This document shows, piece by piece, positions 45,621 to 53,417 of a stretch of DNA of 64,000 nt. Source of the stretch: Agromyces mediolanus (lineage in GTDB: Bacteria > Actinomycetota > Actinomycetes > Actinomycetales > Microbacteriaceae); NCBI RefSeq assembly GCF_023715325.1, contig NZ_JAMBNX010000004.1, positions 186,001 to 250,000 of the forward strand, read 5' to 3'. Each line of letters begins with the position of its first letter. Position 1 is the stretch's first letter. The notes beneath the pieces were generated by a model that was not told the DNA's origin, did no database searches, and saw only the letters and a program-made list of their open reading frames with translations. The translations under genes and the position numbers were made by a program.

Positions 45621-45657
45621 GCCGGCCCCCGTCATCGCGCATGAGACGGGGGCCGGC
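45621..45657. terminator. Strong hairpin downstream of the RidA-transporter operon
   Basis: GCCGGCCCCCGTC (45621-45633) and GACGGGGGCCGGC (45645-45657) form a perfect 13-bp stem with an 11-nt loop ending in GCGCATGA, like the loop of the terminator at 44659. Confidence 0.65.
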
Positions 45658-45666
45658 GGTCTCTCG

Positions 45667-45775
45667 CCACCCGCGGCGCCACGAGCGGTACGAGCGCCAC
45701 CCGCGGAACCACCCGCGGCGCCACGAGCGGCACGAGCGCCACCCGCGGCACACCCGCGGCACCACGAGCGGCACC
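45667..45775. repeat. ~42-bp tandem repeat beside the ridA 3' end
   Basis: Segments starting CACCCGCGGCGCCACGAGCG recur at about 45668, 45710 and 45751. They lie between the terminator and the RidA stop codon. Confidence 0.8.
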
Positions 45776-45780
45776 GCGAC

Positions 45781-46179
45781 TCAGCCCGAGGGCACCGCCG
45801 CGATCGCCTCGATCTCGAAGCGGTAGTCGGGCCCGGCGAAGCCGGCGACCTGGATCAGCGTCGACACCGGGAAGTCGTGCGTGAAGTACCGCGCACGGAT
45901 GGCCCGCAGCTCGTCGCGCACGAGCTGGAAGTCGTCCCGCACGAACACGTTCACCTTCACGACATCCGCCGCAGTCGCCCCGGCCGCCTCGAGCACCTTC
46001 ACGAGGTTCTCGAAGGCGAGCTCGATCTGCGCCGCGGGCTCGGCGGGCATCGTGCCGTCCGGCCGCATGCCGATGATGCCGCTCAGGAACACCAGGTCGC
46101 CGCCGGAGACCCGGATCGCCTGGCTGAAGTCCGCCGTGGGCGGGTACACCCCCTCGGGGATGACGATCTGCTTGTGCAT
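45781..46179 (-). CDS. RidA-family (YjgF/YER057c) protein, RutC-like position
   Basis: A 132-residue protein of the RidA superfamily. DLVFLSGIIGMRPDGTM, QIELAFENLVKVLEAAGATAADVVKVNVFVRDD and PVSTLIQVAGFAGPDYRFEIEAIAAV match the trimeric fold. RidA deaminates reactive enamine/imine intermediates; RutC, a subfamily member, acts in uracil catabolism. The usual catalytic Arg near the C-terminus (about residue 119, YRFEIEAIA) is present. Its ATG overlaps the permease stop codon by one base. It is the last gene of the operon beginning at 52065. Confidence 0.88.
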   Translation of the reverse strand: MHKQIVIPEGVYPPTADFSQAIRVSGGDLVFLSGIIGMRPDGTMPAEPAAQIELAFENLVKVLEAAGATAADVVKVNVFVRDDFQLVRDELRAIRARYFTHDFPVSTLIQVAGFAGPDYRFEIEAIAAVPSG

Positions 46180-47018
46180 CAGGAGGCCCCCGCGATCTTC
46201 CGGTCGTCGTACCACGGCGCCAGGCGGCGTCGCAGCGTGGAGATGAGCAGCAGCGTCAGGTTCGCGATGATGACCATCACGATGACCATGGCGATCGCGT
46301 CGTCCATCTGGAACTGGTAGGCGGCGTACTCGAGCATGTGCCCGAGCCCGCCCGTGCCGCCGAGGAACTCGCCGAGCACCTCGCCGGTGAACCCGAGCGC
46401 GGCACCGCGCTGGATGCCCGACAGGCTGTACGGCAGCGTCGCCGGCACGATGATCTTCCAGCCGAGGGCGACGCCGTTGACGCCGTACACCCGCCCGGCG
46501 TTCACGAGCGAGGTGCTGACGGTGACGGCGCCCTCCATCGTGTTCAGGATGATGGGGAACACCGCCAGCAGGAACACGAGCGCGATCTTCGACTCGCTGC
46601 CGAGCCCGAGGCCGAGGATGAACAGCGGTGCGAGCGCCACCTTCGGCGTCGAGTACAGCAGCCAGAGGAACGGCGCGACGGTGAACCGCAGCACCGGCGA
46701 CCAGCCGACCGCGAGGCCGACGGTGACGCCCACCACGACGGCGATGACAAGGCCGATCGCGACGTTGCCGAGGCTGTAGCCGAACGCGGCCCAGAATTCC
46801 GGGTCGACGAGCAGCTTGCCGAATGACACCGCGATCGCGGTGGGCGGCGGCAGGAACGACGCCGGGATGAGCTGCAGCCAGCTGACCGCGGCCTCCCAGA
46901 TCAGCAGGATGGCGGCGATGACGCCGACGAGCAGCCAGGTCCACTTGGCCTCGCTCCGCCGGATCACCCGCCGGGGGCGCACGATGCGCATCGTGCCGGT
47001 CGCACTGGTGACGGTCAT
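46179..47018 (-). CDS. SsuC/ThiX-like ABC transporter permease (first)
   Basis: A 279-residue inner-membrane permease with six transmembrane helices. The cytoplasmic coupling loop YGVNGVALGWKIIVPATLPYSLSGIQRGAALGFTGEVLGE is the binding-protein-dependent transport motif (EAA loop). It would pair with the second permease and the ATPase encoded next to it. The system resembles importers of sulfonates, taurine or pyrimidine-type compounds. It overlaps the neighbouring genes (TGATG and ATGA). Confidence 0.88.
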   Translation of the reverse strand: MTVTSATGTMRIVRPRRVIRRSEAKWTWLLVGVIAAILLIWEAAVSWLQLIPASFLPPPTAIAVSFGKLLVDPEFWAAFGYSLGNVAIGLVIAVVVGVTVGLAVGWSPVLRFTVAPFLWLLYSTPKVALAPLFILGLGLGSESKIALVFLLAVFPIILNTMEGAVTVSTSLVNAGRVYGVNGVALGWKIIVPATLPYSLSGIQRGAALGFTGEVLGEFLGGTGGLGHMLEYAAYQFQMDDAIAMVIVMVIIANLTLLLISTLRRRLAPWYDDRKIAGAS

Positions 47019-47848
47019 CGCCGGCCCTTCCTCGTCCACGGGGCGGCCCATCGTTCGACGAGGGTCACCACCTGGGTCATCCCGACGCTCCACGCCACGA
47101 CGATCGCGATCGCGGCGAACGCCTGGTCGGTCTGGTACGTGTTGGCGGCCTTGATGATGAGCGCGCCCATGCCGGAGGCCGAGCCGGCGAGCTCGGCGAC
47201 GACCATGCCGATCGTGGCGAGCACGACCGCCTGCCGGAGCCCGGCGAACAGGAACGGCACCGTCGACGGCAGGTACACCGAGCGGTAGAGCTGCGTGCGG
47301 CTCGCGCCGTACACCTGGCCCGCCCGGATGATCGAGGCGTTCGTCGTGCGCATGCCCGCCGCCACGTTCAACAGGATCGGGAACAGCGCGCTGACCGCCA
47401 CGAGGAAGATCACCGGCCCGATGCCGAAGCCGAACCAGGCCTTCGCGAGCGGCTGGTACGCGATCGTCGGCGTCGCGTAGATCGTCCACGCGATCGGCCC
47501 GACGACACGGTCCATCGGCAGCGAGCTGCCCATGAGCAGGCCGATCGGGATGGCGATCACCGCGGCGACCGCGAAGCCGATGAGCCACGCCTGCGCCGAG
47601 ATCAGCATGTTCGGCCAGAGCATGCCGCCCGCGACGAGCTCGACGAAGCCCTGCGCGATGGCGGTGGGCGGCGGCAGGAACACGGGGTTGATCCAGCCGA
47701 ACACCCCGACGACGAGCTGCCACACGACGAGCATGACCACGACCTCGACCGCGAGCACGCCCGCCTTGCCCGCCGGACTGAGTCCGGCGAGCCAGGCGCC
47801 GATGCCGCCCCGGCCGAGGTTCGGCCCGGCGGCGAGGAAGGCGCTCAT
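47015..47848 (-). CDS. SsuC/ThiX-like ABC transporter permease (second)
   Basis: A 277-residue permease paralogous to its neighbour. VNPVFLPPPTAIAQGFVEL-like segment, LIGFAVAAVIAIPIGLLMG, and the EAA loop YGASRTQLYRSVYLPSTVPFLFAGLRQAVVLATIGMVVAEL are visible. Two different permeases suggest a heterodimeric channel, whereas SsuC is usually a homodimer. The start codon overlaps the ATPase stop codon by four bases. Confidence 0.87.
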   Translation of the reverse strand: MSAFLAAGPNLGRGGIGAWLAGLSPAGKAGVLAVEVVVMLVVWQLVVGVFGWINPVFLPPPTAIAQGFVELVAGGMLWPNMLISAQAWLIGFAVAAVIAIPIGLLMGSSLPMDRVVGPIAWTIYATPTIAYQPLAKAWFGFGIGPVIFLVAVSALFPILLNVAAGMRTTNASIIRAGQVYGASRTQLYRSVYLPSTVPFLFAGLRQAVVLATIGMVVAELAGSASGMGALIIKAANTYQTDQAFAAIAIVVAWSVGMTQVVTLVERWAAPWTRKGRR

Positions 47849-48672
47849 TTCGAGACCGCCGCCGCCGTGGCCTCGCCCTGCAGGGCGTCCCAGAGGTGGT
47901 CGCGCAGCTCGAGGAAGCGCGGGTCGTGCTGGATGCTGCGCTCGGAGCGCGGGCGCTCGAGCCCGGTCTCGATGATCTCCTTGATGGCGCCGGGGTGGCT
48001 CTTGAAGACCACGATCCGGTCGCCGAGGAGGATGGCCTCCTCGATGGAGTGCGTGATGAACAGCACCGTCTTGCCGGTGGCCGCCATGAGCTTCTCGATC
48101 TCGTCGCGCATCACCTCGCGGGTGAGGGCGTCGACGGCGCCGAGCGGCTCGTCCATCAGCAGGATGCGGGGTTCGGCGACGATCGCGCGGGCGAGGCCGA
48201 CACGCTGCTGCATGCCGCCGGAGAGCTCCCGCGGGTACGACTGCTCGAAGCCGGCGAGCCCGACGAGTTCGATCGCCTCCTGCACCCGCTCCCGCCAGCC
48301 GGCGCCCTTCAGCTCCTTCTGCATCTCGAGGCCGAACTTCACGTTGTCGAAGACGGTGCGCCACGGCAGCAGCGCGTAGTCCTGGAACACCACCGCACGG
48401 TCCGGCCCCGGCCCGGTGACCGGCGAGCCGCCGACGAGCACCGTGCCCGTCGTCGGCTTCACCAGCCCCGCGACGACGTTCATGAACGTCGTCTTGCCGC
48501 ACCCCGACGGCCCGAGCACGGTGATGAACTCACCCTCGTGCACGTCGAGGTCCACGCCCTCGATGGCCGTCAGCCGCTTGCCCGTTCGCGCTACGTCGTA
48601 GCTCACCGACAGGTCGCGCACCGAGATCAGCGGCGCACCCGCCTCGTTCCGTTCGATTGACGTCGTCGTCAT
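47845..48672 (-). CDS. SsuB/TauB-like ABC transporter ATP-binding protein
   Basis: A 275-residue ATPase with complete motifs: Walker A GPSGCGKTT, Q-loop FQDYALLPWRTV, signature LSGGMQQRVGLARA, Walker B ILLMDEPLGAVDALTR and the switch His in FITHSIEEA. It energises the two permeases encoded downstream and probably uses the binding protein encoded at 43563, which carries the same operator. It begins 37 bp after the LLM gene. Confidence 0.92.
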   Translation of the reverse strand: MTTTSIERNEAGAPLISVRDLSVSYDVARTGKRLTAIEGVDLDVHEGEFITVLGPSGCGKTTFMNVVAGLVKPTTGTVLVGGSPVTGPGPDRAVVFQDYALLPWRTVFDNVKFGLEMQKELKGAGWRERVQEAIELVGLAGFEQSYPRELSGGMQQRVGLARAIVAEPRILLMDEPLGAVDALTREVMRDEIEKLMAATGKTVLFITHSIEEAILLGDRIVVFKSHPGAIKEIIETGLERPRSERSIQHDPRFLELRDHLWDALQGEATAAAVSK

Positions 48673-48709
48673 CTCTCTCTCCAATTCGGGGGCACGGCGG
48701 AGTGCCGCG

Positions 48710-49684
48710 TCAGCGCATCTTCGGCAGCACCTCGCTGCCGAGCAGCTCGATCTGGTCGAAGAACTTGTCGAACTTGAACCGGAAGTCGAACACGACGTGC
48801 TCGACGCCCGTCGCCTCGAACTTCTTGAGCTCGGCGACCGCTTCATCGGGGTTGCCGACGATGAGCTGGCCTTCCAGGTCCTCGACGGTCTCGAAGCTAC
48901 CCGACGGGGGCTTCACGGCGAACTTCGCCTTGTTGGCCCAGGCGAGCAGGCCGGGCACGTTCACGTGCTTGAGCGCCTCCTCGCGGGTCTCCTCGATCGA
49001 GGTCGGCGGGATGACGGCGACGGTCGGCATCGGGCGGCCCGAGGCATCCGTCATCTCCTTCATGACCTCGATGCGCTTGGCGATCGACGCGAGCGAGATG
49101 CGGCCCGGCATCCAGCCGTCGGCGTACTCGGCCGCGAGGCGCGCCGAGCGCGGCGTCGCGCCGCAGTACCAGAACGGCACCCGGCCGCCGACGGGCTTCG
49201 GCTCGATCGTGACGTTCTCGAAGGAGAAGATGCCGTCGTCGTAGGTGACGTCGTTCTCGGTGAAGACCCGCTTCAGGATCTCGGCGTTCGAGCGGACCAT
49301 GTCGACCCGGTTGAGGTCGCCCCAGCCGATCGCCTCGAACTCGTGGTCGAAGGTGCCGGCGCCGAAGCCGAGGATGAGGCGCGGCCCGAGCAGCTGGGTC
49401 ATCGTGCCGGCCATGAGGGCGGTGACGAGCGGGTGGCGGAAGGGGATCAGCGAGCCCGTGCCGAGCTCGAGCTTCTCGGTGACGGCGCCGATCGCGGTGA
49501 GCGTCGTGAGCGCGTCGTAGAAGGTGCGGTTCGGCTTCTCCATCTCGCCGTGCGGCTCGAACACGAGGTGGTCGCGCACCCAGACGGAGTCGAACCCGAG
49601 CTCCTCGGCGCGCTTGGAGCCCTCGAGCAGCTTCTCCTTGCTCGCCTCTTCGCCGAAGTGCGGCAGCAGCAGTCCGAATTTCAT
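48710..49684 (-). CDS. LLM-class F420/FMN-dependent oxidoreductase
   Basis: A 324-residue luciferase-like TIM barrel. KFGLLLPHFGEEASKEKLLEGSKRAEELGFDSVWVRDHLVFEP and GAVTEKLELGTGSLIPFRHPLVTALMAGTMTQLLGPRLILGFGAG are the standard LLM N-terminal half. WYCGATPRSARLAAEYADGWMPG is also conserved. The neighbourhood (cofC, fgd, other LLM enzymes under one motif) suggests F420; RutA-type FMN monooxygenation is the alternative. It lies between the amidohydrolase and transporter genes of one operon and is the likely oxidative or reductive ring-attacking enzyme. Confidence 0.87.
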   Translation of the reverse strand: MKFGLLLPHFGEEASKEKLLEGSKRAEELGFDSVWVRDHLVFEPHGEMEKPNRTFYDALTTLTAIGAVTEKLELGTGSLIPFRHPLVTALMAGTMTQLLGPRLILGFGAGTFDHEFEAIGWGDLNRVDMVRSNAEILKRVFTENDVTYDDGIFSFENVTIEPKPVGGRVPFWYCGATPRSARLAAEYADGWMPGRISLASIAKRIEVMKEMTDASGRPMPTVAVIPPTSIEETREEALKHVNVPGLLAWANKAKFAVKPPSGSFETVEDLEGQLIVGNPDEAVAELKKFEATGVEHVVFDFRFKFDKFFDQIELLGSEVLPKMR

Positions 49685-49687
49685 GTG

Positions 49688-51118
49688 TCAGTTCCCTTCA
49701 GTCGCGGCGAGCGCGGGTTCGGCGGCGCGTGCCGCAGGTGTTGCGACCGGGGCGGCCGCGAGCTTTCCGTGACCGGGGGCGCCGACGACCTCGCCGTCGG
49801 CGTACACGTCCTGGCCGCGCACGAGGGTGCGCTCGATGCGGGCGCTGATGGTGCGCCCGTCGTACGGGGTCCAGCCGATCTTCGAGAGCACGTCGTCGTT
49901 CGTGATCGTCCACTCGTGGGCGGGGTCGGCGATGACGAGGTCGGCGTCGGCGCCGAGCTGGATGGTGCCCTTGACGCCGGCGAGGCCGAACTTGTCGGCG
50001 GGGATGGTCGCGACCAGGTCGACGGCTCGCTCGAGGGTCAGCTCGCCGCGGTTCACGGCGTCGAGCATGAGCTCGTAGTAGTACTGGATGCCGGGCGTGC
50101 CGGTGTGCGCGCTCCACATCTCGGTCCAGCCGATCTCCTTCTCCTCGCGCGTGTGCGGCGCGTGGTCGGAGCTCGCGATGTCGATGGTGCCGTCGCGCAT
50201 GCCTTCCCAGATGGCGGCCCGGTTGTCGTCGGGCACCCAGTAGGAGAGGGCGTACGGCCCGAGGGTCTCGACGTCGTTCCAGGTGGAGAGGAACGGCGCC
50301 CAGTGGTTCACCTCGCAGGTGACGTCGATGCCGGCGGCCTTCGCGCGGCGCACCGCCTCGATCGAGCGGCGGGTCTGGATGTGCGCGATGTGCACGGGGC
50401 ATCCGGATGCCTCGGCGAGCCGCAGCACGACGTCGATCGCCGTGTCCCAGATGACGCCCTCGCGGGCGGCGTACGCGGAGGCGTAGCCCTGCGGCGTGTT
50501 CTCGCCGCGGGCGAGCACCTCGCCCTCGATGTAGTCCATGAGCGCCTGGTCGTGCGGGTGCACGATGAAGCGCTTGCCGGTCTTCGCGATGCGGTCCATG
50601 ATCTGCAGCAGGTGGCCGTGGTCGTGGATGCCGGTGCCGGCCGGGTGCGGGTAGGTGCGCCCCGTGTCGACGACCATGTAGATCTTGAAGGCGTTGATGC
50701 CCATCTCGGCCATCGGCTCGATCTCGTCGAACTTCGTCGGCGCGGGGTTGTGGTTCCAGTCGACGATCGAGCTCGAGGCGTAGCGCTCGAACACGTCGGT
50801 GAGGGTCTCGACGTCGACGGTCGGCGGGTTCAGGTTGGGCATGCCGAAGATGGTCGTGACGCCGCCGGCCGCGGCCTGGCGGGTGGTGGTGAGGATGTCG
50901 TCCTTGTGCTCGTAGCCGGGCTCGCGGGTGTGCACGTGCACGTCGACCATGCCGGGGAGCACGAGTCGGCCGGTGGCGTCGACGGTGCGCGCGGCGTCGA
51001 TGGCGACGTCGGGGCCGACGAGGCCGGCGATGCGGCCGTCGTGCACGAGCACGTCGGCCCGCTCGGGGCCGGCGGGGGTGACGACGGTGCCGCCGGCGAT
51101 TCTGAGGTCGATGGTCAC
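49688..51118 (-). CDS. Cyclic amidohydrolase (allantoinase/dihydroorotase/hydantoinase-like)
   Basis: A 476-residue amidohydrolase with a binuclear metal site: His61 and His63 followed by REPG (VDVHVHTREPG), carboxylated Lys145 (AFKIYMVVDTG), His187 (FIVHPHD), a further His in CPVHIAHIQTRR and Asp in ASSDHAPHT. The HxHxREPG motif is closer to allantoinase and dihydroorotase than to hydantoinase. It would hydrolyse a cyclic amide or imide ring. The C-terminus has a 30-residue Ala-rich tail. The GTG start overlaps the stop codon of the alpha/beta-hydrolase gene (GTGA). True dihydroorotase is less likely because no pyr genes adjoin. Confidence 0.87.
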   Translation of the reverse strand: MTIDLRIAGGTVVTPAGPERADVLVHDGRIAGLVGPDVAIDAARTVDATGRLVLPGMVDVHVHTREPGYEHKDDILTTTRQAAAGGVTTIFGMPNLNPPTVDVETLTDVFERYASSSIVDWNHNPAPTKFDEIEPMAEMGINAFKIYMVVDTGRTYPHPAGTGIHDHGHLLQIMDRIAKTGKRFIVHPHDQALMDYIEGEVLARGENTPQGYASAYAAREGVIWDTAIDVVLRLAEASGCPVHIAHIQTRRSIEAVRRAKAAGIDVTCEVNHWAPFLSTWNDVETLGPYALSYWVPDDNRAAIWEGMRDGTIDIASSDHAPHTREEKEIGWTEMWSAHTGTPGIQYYYELMLDAVNRGELTLERAVDLVATIPADKFGLAGVKGTIQLGADADLVIADPAHEWTITNDDVLSKIGWTPYDGRTISARIERTLVRGQDVYADGEVVGAPGHGKLAAAPVATPAARAAEPALAATEGN

Positions 51119-52065
51119 TTCGGTGCCTCCATGAGCTCGGTGGTCTCGCCCTGCTCGGGCGAGGGGGTGGTGCGCACGACGACGTCGCTCGGCCGCACGT
51201 GGCGGTCGAGCCAGTCGACGATGAGCGGGGTGGTCTGCTCCCAGTAGCGGTCGTAGGCCGCGTAGTGGGTGGTGTGCCGCTGCATGATCAGCTGCTTCGG
51301 CCCCTTCGCCGCGGCGTAGAGCGCCTCGGCGTGGTCGGTGGGGGTGGTCGCGTCGCCCTCGACGCCGATCACGAGGAGCGGGGTGCGCAGGCGGTTCGCC
51401 GCGTCGATGGGGCGGTAGGCGAGGATCTCCTCGGCGCAGGACAGGGGGATGGCACTCGGGATGCGGTCGTCGACGTCGGCTTTGATGTTCGTGGCGCGGC
51501 GCTCGGGGGTGGGCACCATGATCTCCTCGCGGGGGTGCACGAGCCGGCCCTGGCCGGTGGCGACACGCAGCCGGCGGTCCTCCTCGAGGCTCGCGAGGAA
51601 GGCGAGCCAGGCGTGCTCCTCGCGCATGCGGTGCAGCCAGTCGGTGCCGTCGGCGACGGGCACCTGGCTCACGGCCGCCTTGACGCGAGGGTCGACGTCG
51701 GCGAGCAGCACGGCGTTGCCGCCGCCGGTGCCGCCGGTGCCGAAGACGCCGATGGCGTCGGCGACGACGTCGTCGCGGGTGGTGAGGTAGCTGACGGCGT
51801 TCACGAGGTCCTGCAGCTGGCGCGCGGGCGAGAGGATGCCTCGGTCGCCCTCGGAGTCGCCGAAGCCGCGGTAGTCGAAGACGAGCACGGCGAAGCCGGC
51901 GGCGACGAGTGCCTCGTGGTAGCGCACGTAGAGCTTCGCGTCCTTCAGGCCGAGCCAGCCCGGGCCCTGCACGATGGCCCGATACGGGCCCGGCGTCTCG
52001 GGCGTGCGCCAGATGGCGGCGATGCGATCGCCCTCGCTGTAGAACTCGACGCCTGTGCTTCTCAT
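51115..52065 (-). CDS. Alpha/beta-hydrolase-fold protein lacking the usual nucleophile
   Basis: A 316-residue protein similar to dienelactone hydrolase or acetyl-xylan-esterase-like hydrolases. VQGPGWLGLKDAKLYVRYHEALVAAGFAVLVFDYRGFGDSEG and PLLVIGVEGDATTPTDHAEAL and a C-terminal HTTHYAAYD (catalytic His position) are present. The nucleophile elbow, normally GxSxGG, reads FGTGGTGGGN with no Ser, Cys or Asp. Either a nonstandard residue acts or the protein is non-hydrolytic, as proposed for some RutD-like proteins. It is the first gene of the minus-strand operon; GGAGG lies before the ATG, and operator site 3 is 123 bp upstream. Confidence 0.85.
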   Translation of the reverse strand: MRSTGVEFYSEGDRIAAIWRTPETPGPYRAIVQGPGWLGLKDAKLYVRYHEALVAAGFAVLVFDYRGFGDSEGDRGILSPARQLQDLVNAVSYLTTRDDVVADAIGVFGTGGTGGGNAVLLADVDPRVKAAVSQVPVADGTDWLHRMREEHAWLAFLASLEEDRRLRVATGQGRLVHPREEIMVPTPERRATNIKADVDDRIPSAIPLSCAEEILAYRPIDAANRLRTPLLVIGVEGDATTPTDHAEALYAAAKGPKQLIMQRHTTHYAAYDRYWEQTTPLIVDWLDRHVRPSDVVVRTTPSPEQGETTELMEAPK

Positions 52066-52139
52066 GCGGGTCCTCCCGGATCTCGACGCTTCGTTGCGCG
52101 GGGCCCGGCACGCGGCGGATGAATCGGCATCCGCGGTGT

Positions 52140-52159
52140 CGATCGGAAGCTTCCGATCG
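52140..52159. promoter_or_regulatory. 20-bp perfect palindrome upstream of the hydrolase operon
   Basis: CGATCGGAAGCTTCCGATCG lies 75 bp before the hydrolase ATG, between the start and GntR-type site 3. It could bind a second regulator or form a leader hairpin. Confidence 0.45.
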
Positions 52160-52187
52160 GGCCCGCCGAGCCCATCATGTCGTATCT

Positions 52188-52202
52188 TGGATCCAGAATC
52201 CA
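52188..52202. promoter_or_regulatory. GntR-type operator, site 3
   Basis: TGGATCCAGAATCCA matches the family TGGAT[A/C]C-N-G[T/A]ATCCA. It lies between the divergent hydrolase operon (minus) and the putative F420-0 transporter operon (plus) and could act on either. Confidence 0.6.
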
Positions 52203-52343
52203 GTATTGATCCGAGATCGTGCTCGGAGCTAGGCTCTTCAGCGACGGCCGGGCGGGATTGCCCGGTGTCAGTGGTCCGGGATTGGGCCGCGAGTCGCCGA
52301 CCTCGTCGGATTCCCCATCGCTCGCCCCTGCCCAGGAGACCGC

Positions 52344-53417
52344 ATGACCACCAGTCCCACCCGTCGCCGCCGTTCCGGCGCTTCCGCCCGCGGCGCCCGT
52401 TCCGCCCGCGGTGCCCGCCTCGGCGGCCCCGCGCTCGTCGCCACCGCGCTCGGCCTCGCCGTCGCCTCGACCGTGGCCCTCGCGGGCTGCGCCGCCCCGG
52501 CCTCGGCCGAGCGGCCCGAGGCATCCGCGCCCGCCACGAGCGGCTACCCGCTCACGCTCGACAACTGCGGCACCGAGGTCACCTTCGACGCTGCTCCGGA
52601 GCGCGTCGTCACCGTCAAGTCCTCCACGCTCGAGCTCATGCTCGCGCTCGGCCTCGGCGACCGCGTCGTCGGCACGGCCTTCAGCGACGGGCCGGTACCC
52701 GAGGAGTACGCCGACGCGCTCGTCGGCGTACCGGTCGTCTCCGACAAGGTGCCCTCCCAGGAGGCGACCCTCGAGCTCGAACCCGACCTCGTCTACGCCG
52801 GCTGGGAGTCGAACCTCTCCGCCGAGGGCGCCGGCGAGCGCGACCAGCTCGCCGCGCTCGGCGTCGCGAGCTACGTCGCCCCCGCCGCCTGCAAGGGCGC
52901 GGGCTACATGCCCGACCCGCTGACCTTCGACGAGGTCTTCCGCGAGTTCGAGGAACTCGGCGCGATCTTCGACGTGCCGGATGCCGCGGCCGAACTCGTC
53001 GCCGAGCAGCGCGCCGCGCTCGGCGCCGTTGAGCCGAACACCGACGGGCTGACCGCGCTCTGGTACAGCTCGGGCACCGACACCCCCTTCGTCGGCGCGG
53101 GCATCGGCGCCCCGCAGATGATCATGGATGCCGCCGGCCTCGAGAACGTCGCCGCCGACGTCCGCGACACCTGGACCTCGATGAGCTGGGAGGCCGTCGT
53201 CGACGCCGAGCCCGACGTGATCGTGCTCGTGGACGCGCCGTGGAACACCGCGGCCTCGAAGATCGAGCTGCTCCAGCAGAACCCGGTCACCGCGGCCCTG
53301 CCCGCGGTCGCGCAGCAGCGCTTCCTCGTCGTCGACTTCCCCGCGACCGAGGCGGGCGTGCGCAACGTGTCGGCGGTGCAGTCCCTCGTCGAACAGCTCG
53401 GGGCGCTGGAGGGCTGA
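52344..53417 (+). CDS. Putative F420-0 ABC transporter, substrate-binding lipoprotein
   Basis: A 357-residue exported lipoprotein with an Arg-rich signal peptide and lipobox ALAGCAAP. The mature part has the siderophore/cobalamin-binding-protein (BtuF/FepB) fold: YPLTLDNCGTEVTFDAAPERVVTVKSSTLELMLALGLGDRVVGT, then SQEATLELEPDLVYAGWESN, and VDAEPDVIVLVDAPWN. With its two partners it matches the three-gene 'putative F420-0 ABC transporter' set that co-occurs with F420 genes in Microbacteriaceae. That substrate assignment is a genome-context prediction; a metal chelate or corrinoid is possible. AGGAGA precedes the ATG. Confidence 0.8.
   Translation: MTTSPTRRRRSGASARGARSARGARLGGPALVATALGLAVASTVALAGCAAPASAERPEASAPATSGYPLTLDNCGTEVTFDAAPERVVTVKSSTLELMLALGLGDRVVGTAFSDGPVPEEYADALVGVPVVSDKVPSQEATLELEPDLVYAGWESNLSAEGAGERDQLAALGVASYVAPAACKGAGYMPDPLTFDEVFREFEELGAIFDVPDAAAELVAEQRAALGAVEPNTDGLTALWYSSGTDTPFVGAGIGAPQMIMDAAGLENVAADVRDTWTSMSWEAVVDAEPDVIVLVDAPWNTAASKIELLQQNPVTAALPAVAQQRFLVVDFPATEAGVRNVSAVQSLVEQLGALEG

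Noticed and set aside
44679..46320. Open frames of 320-515 codons through the 44.8-45.6 kb repeat island
   Set aside because: They are repeat-driven translations without ribosome-binding sites, and some run into genes on the other strand.
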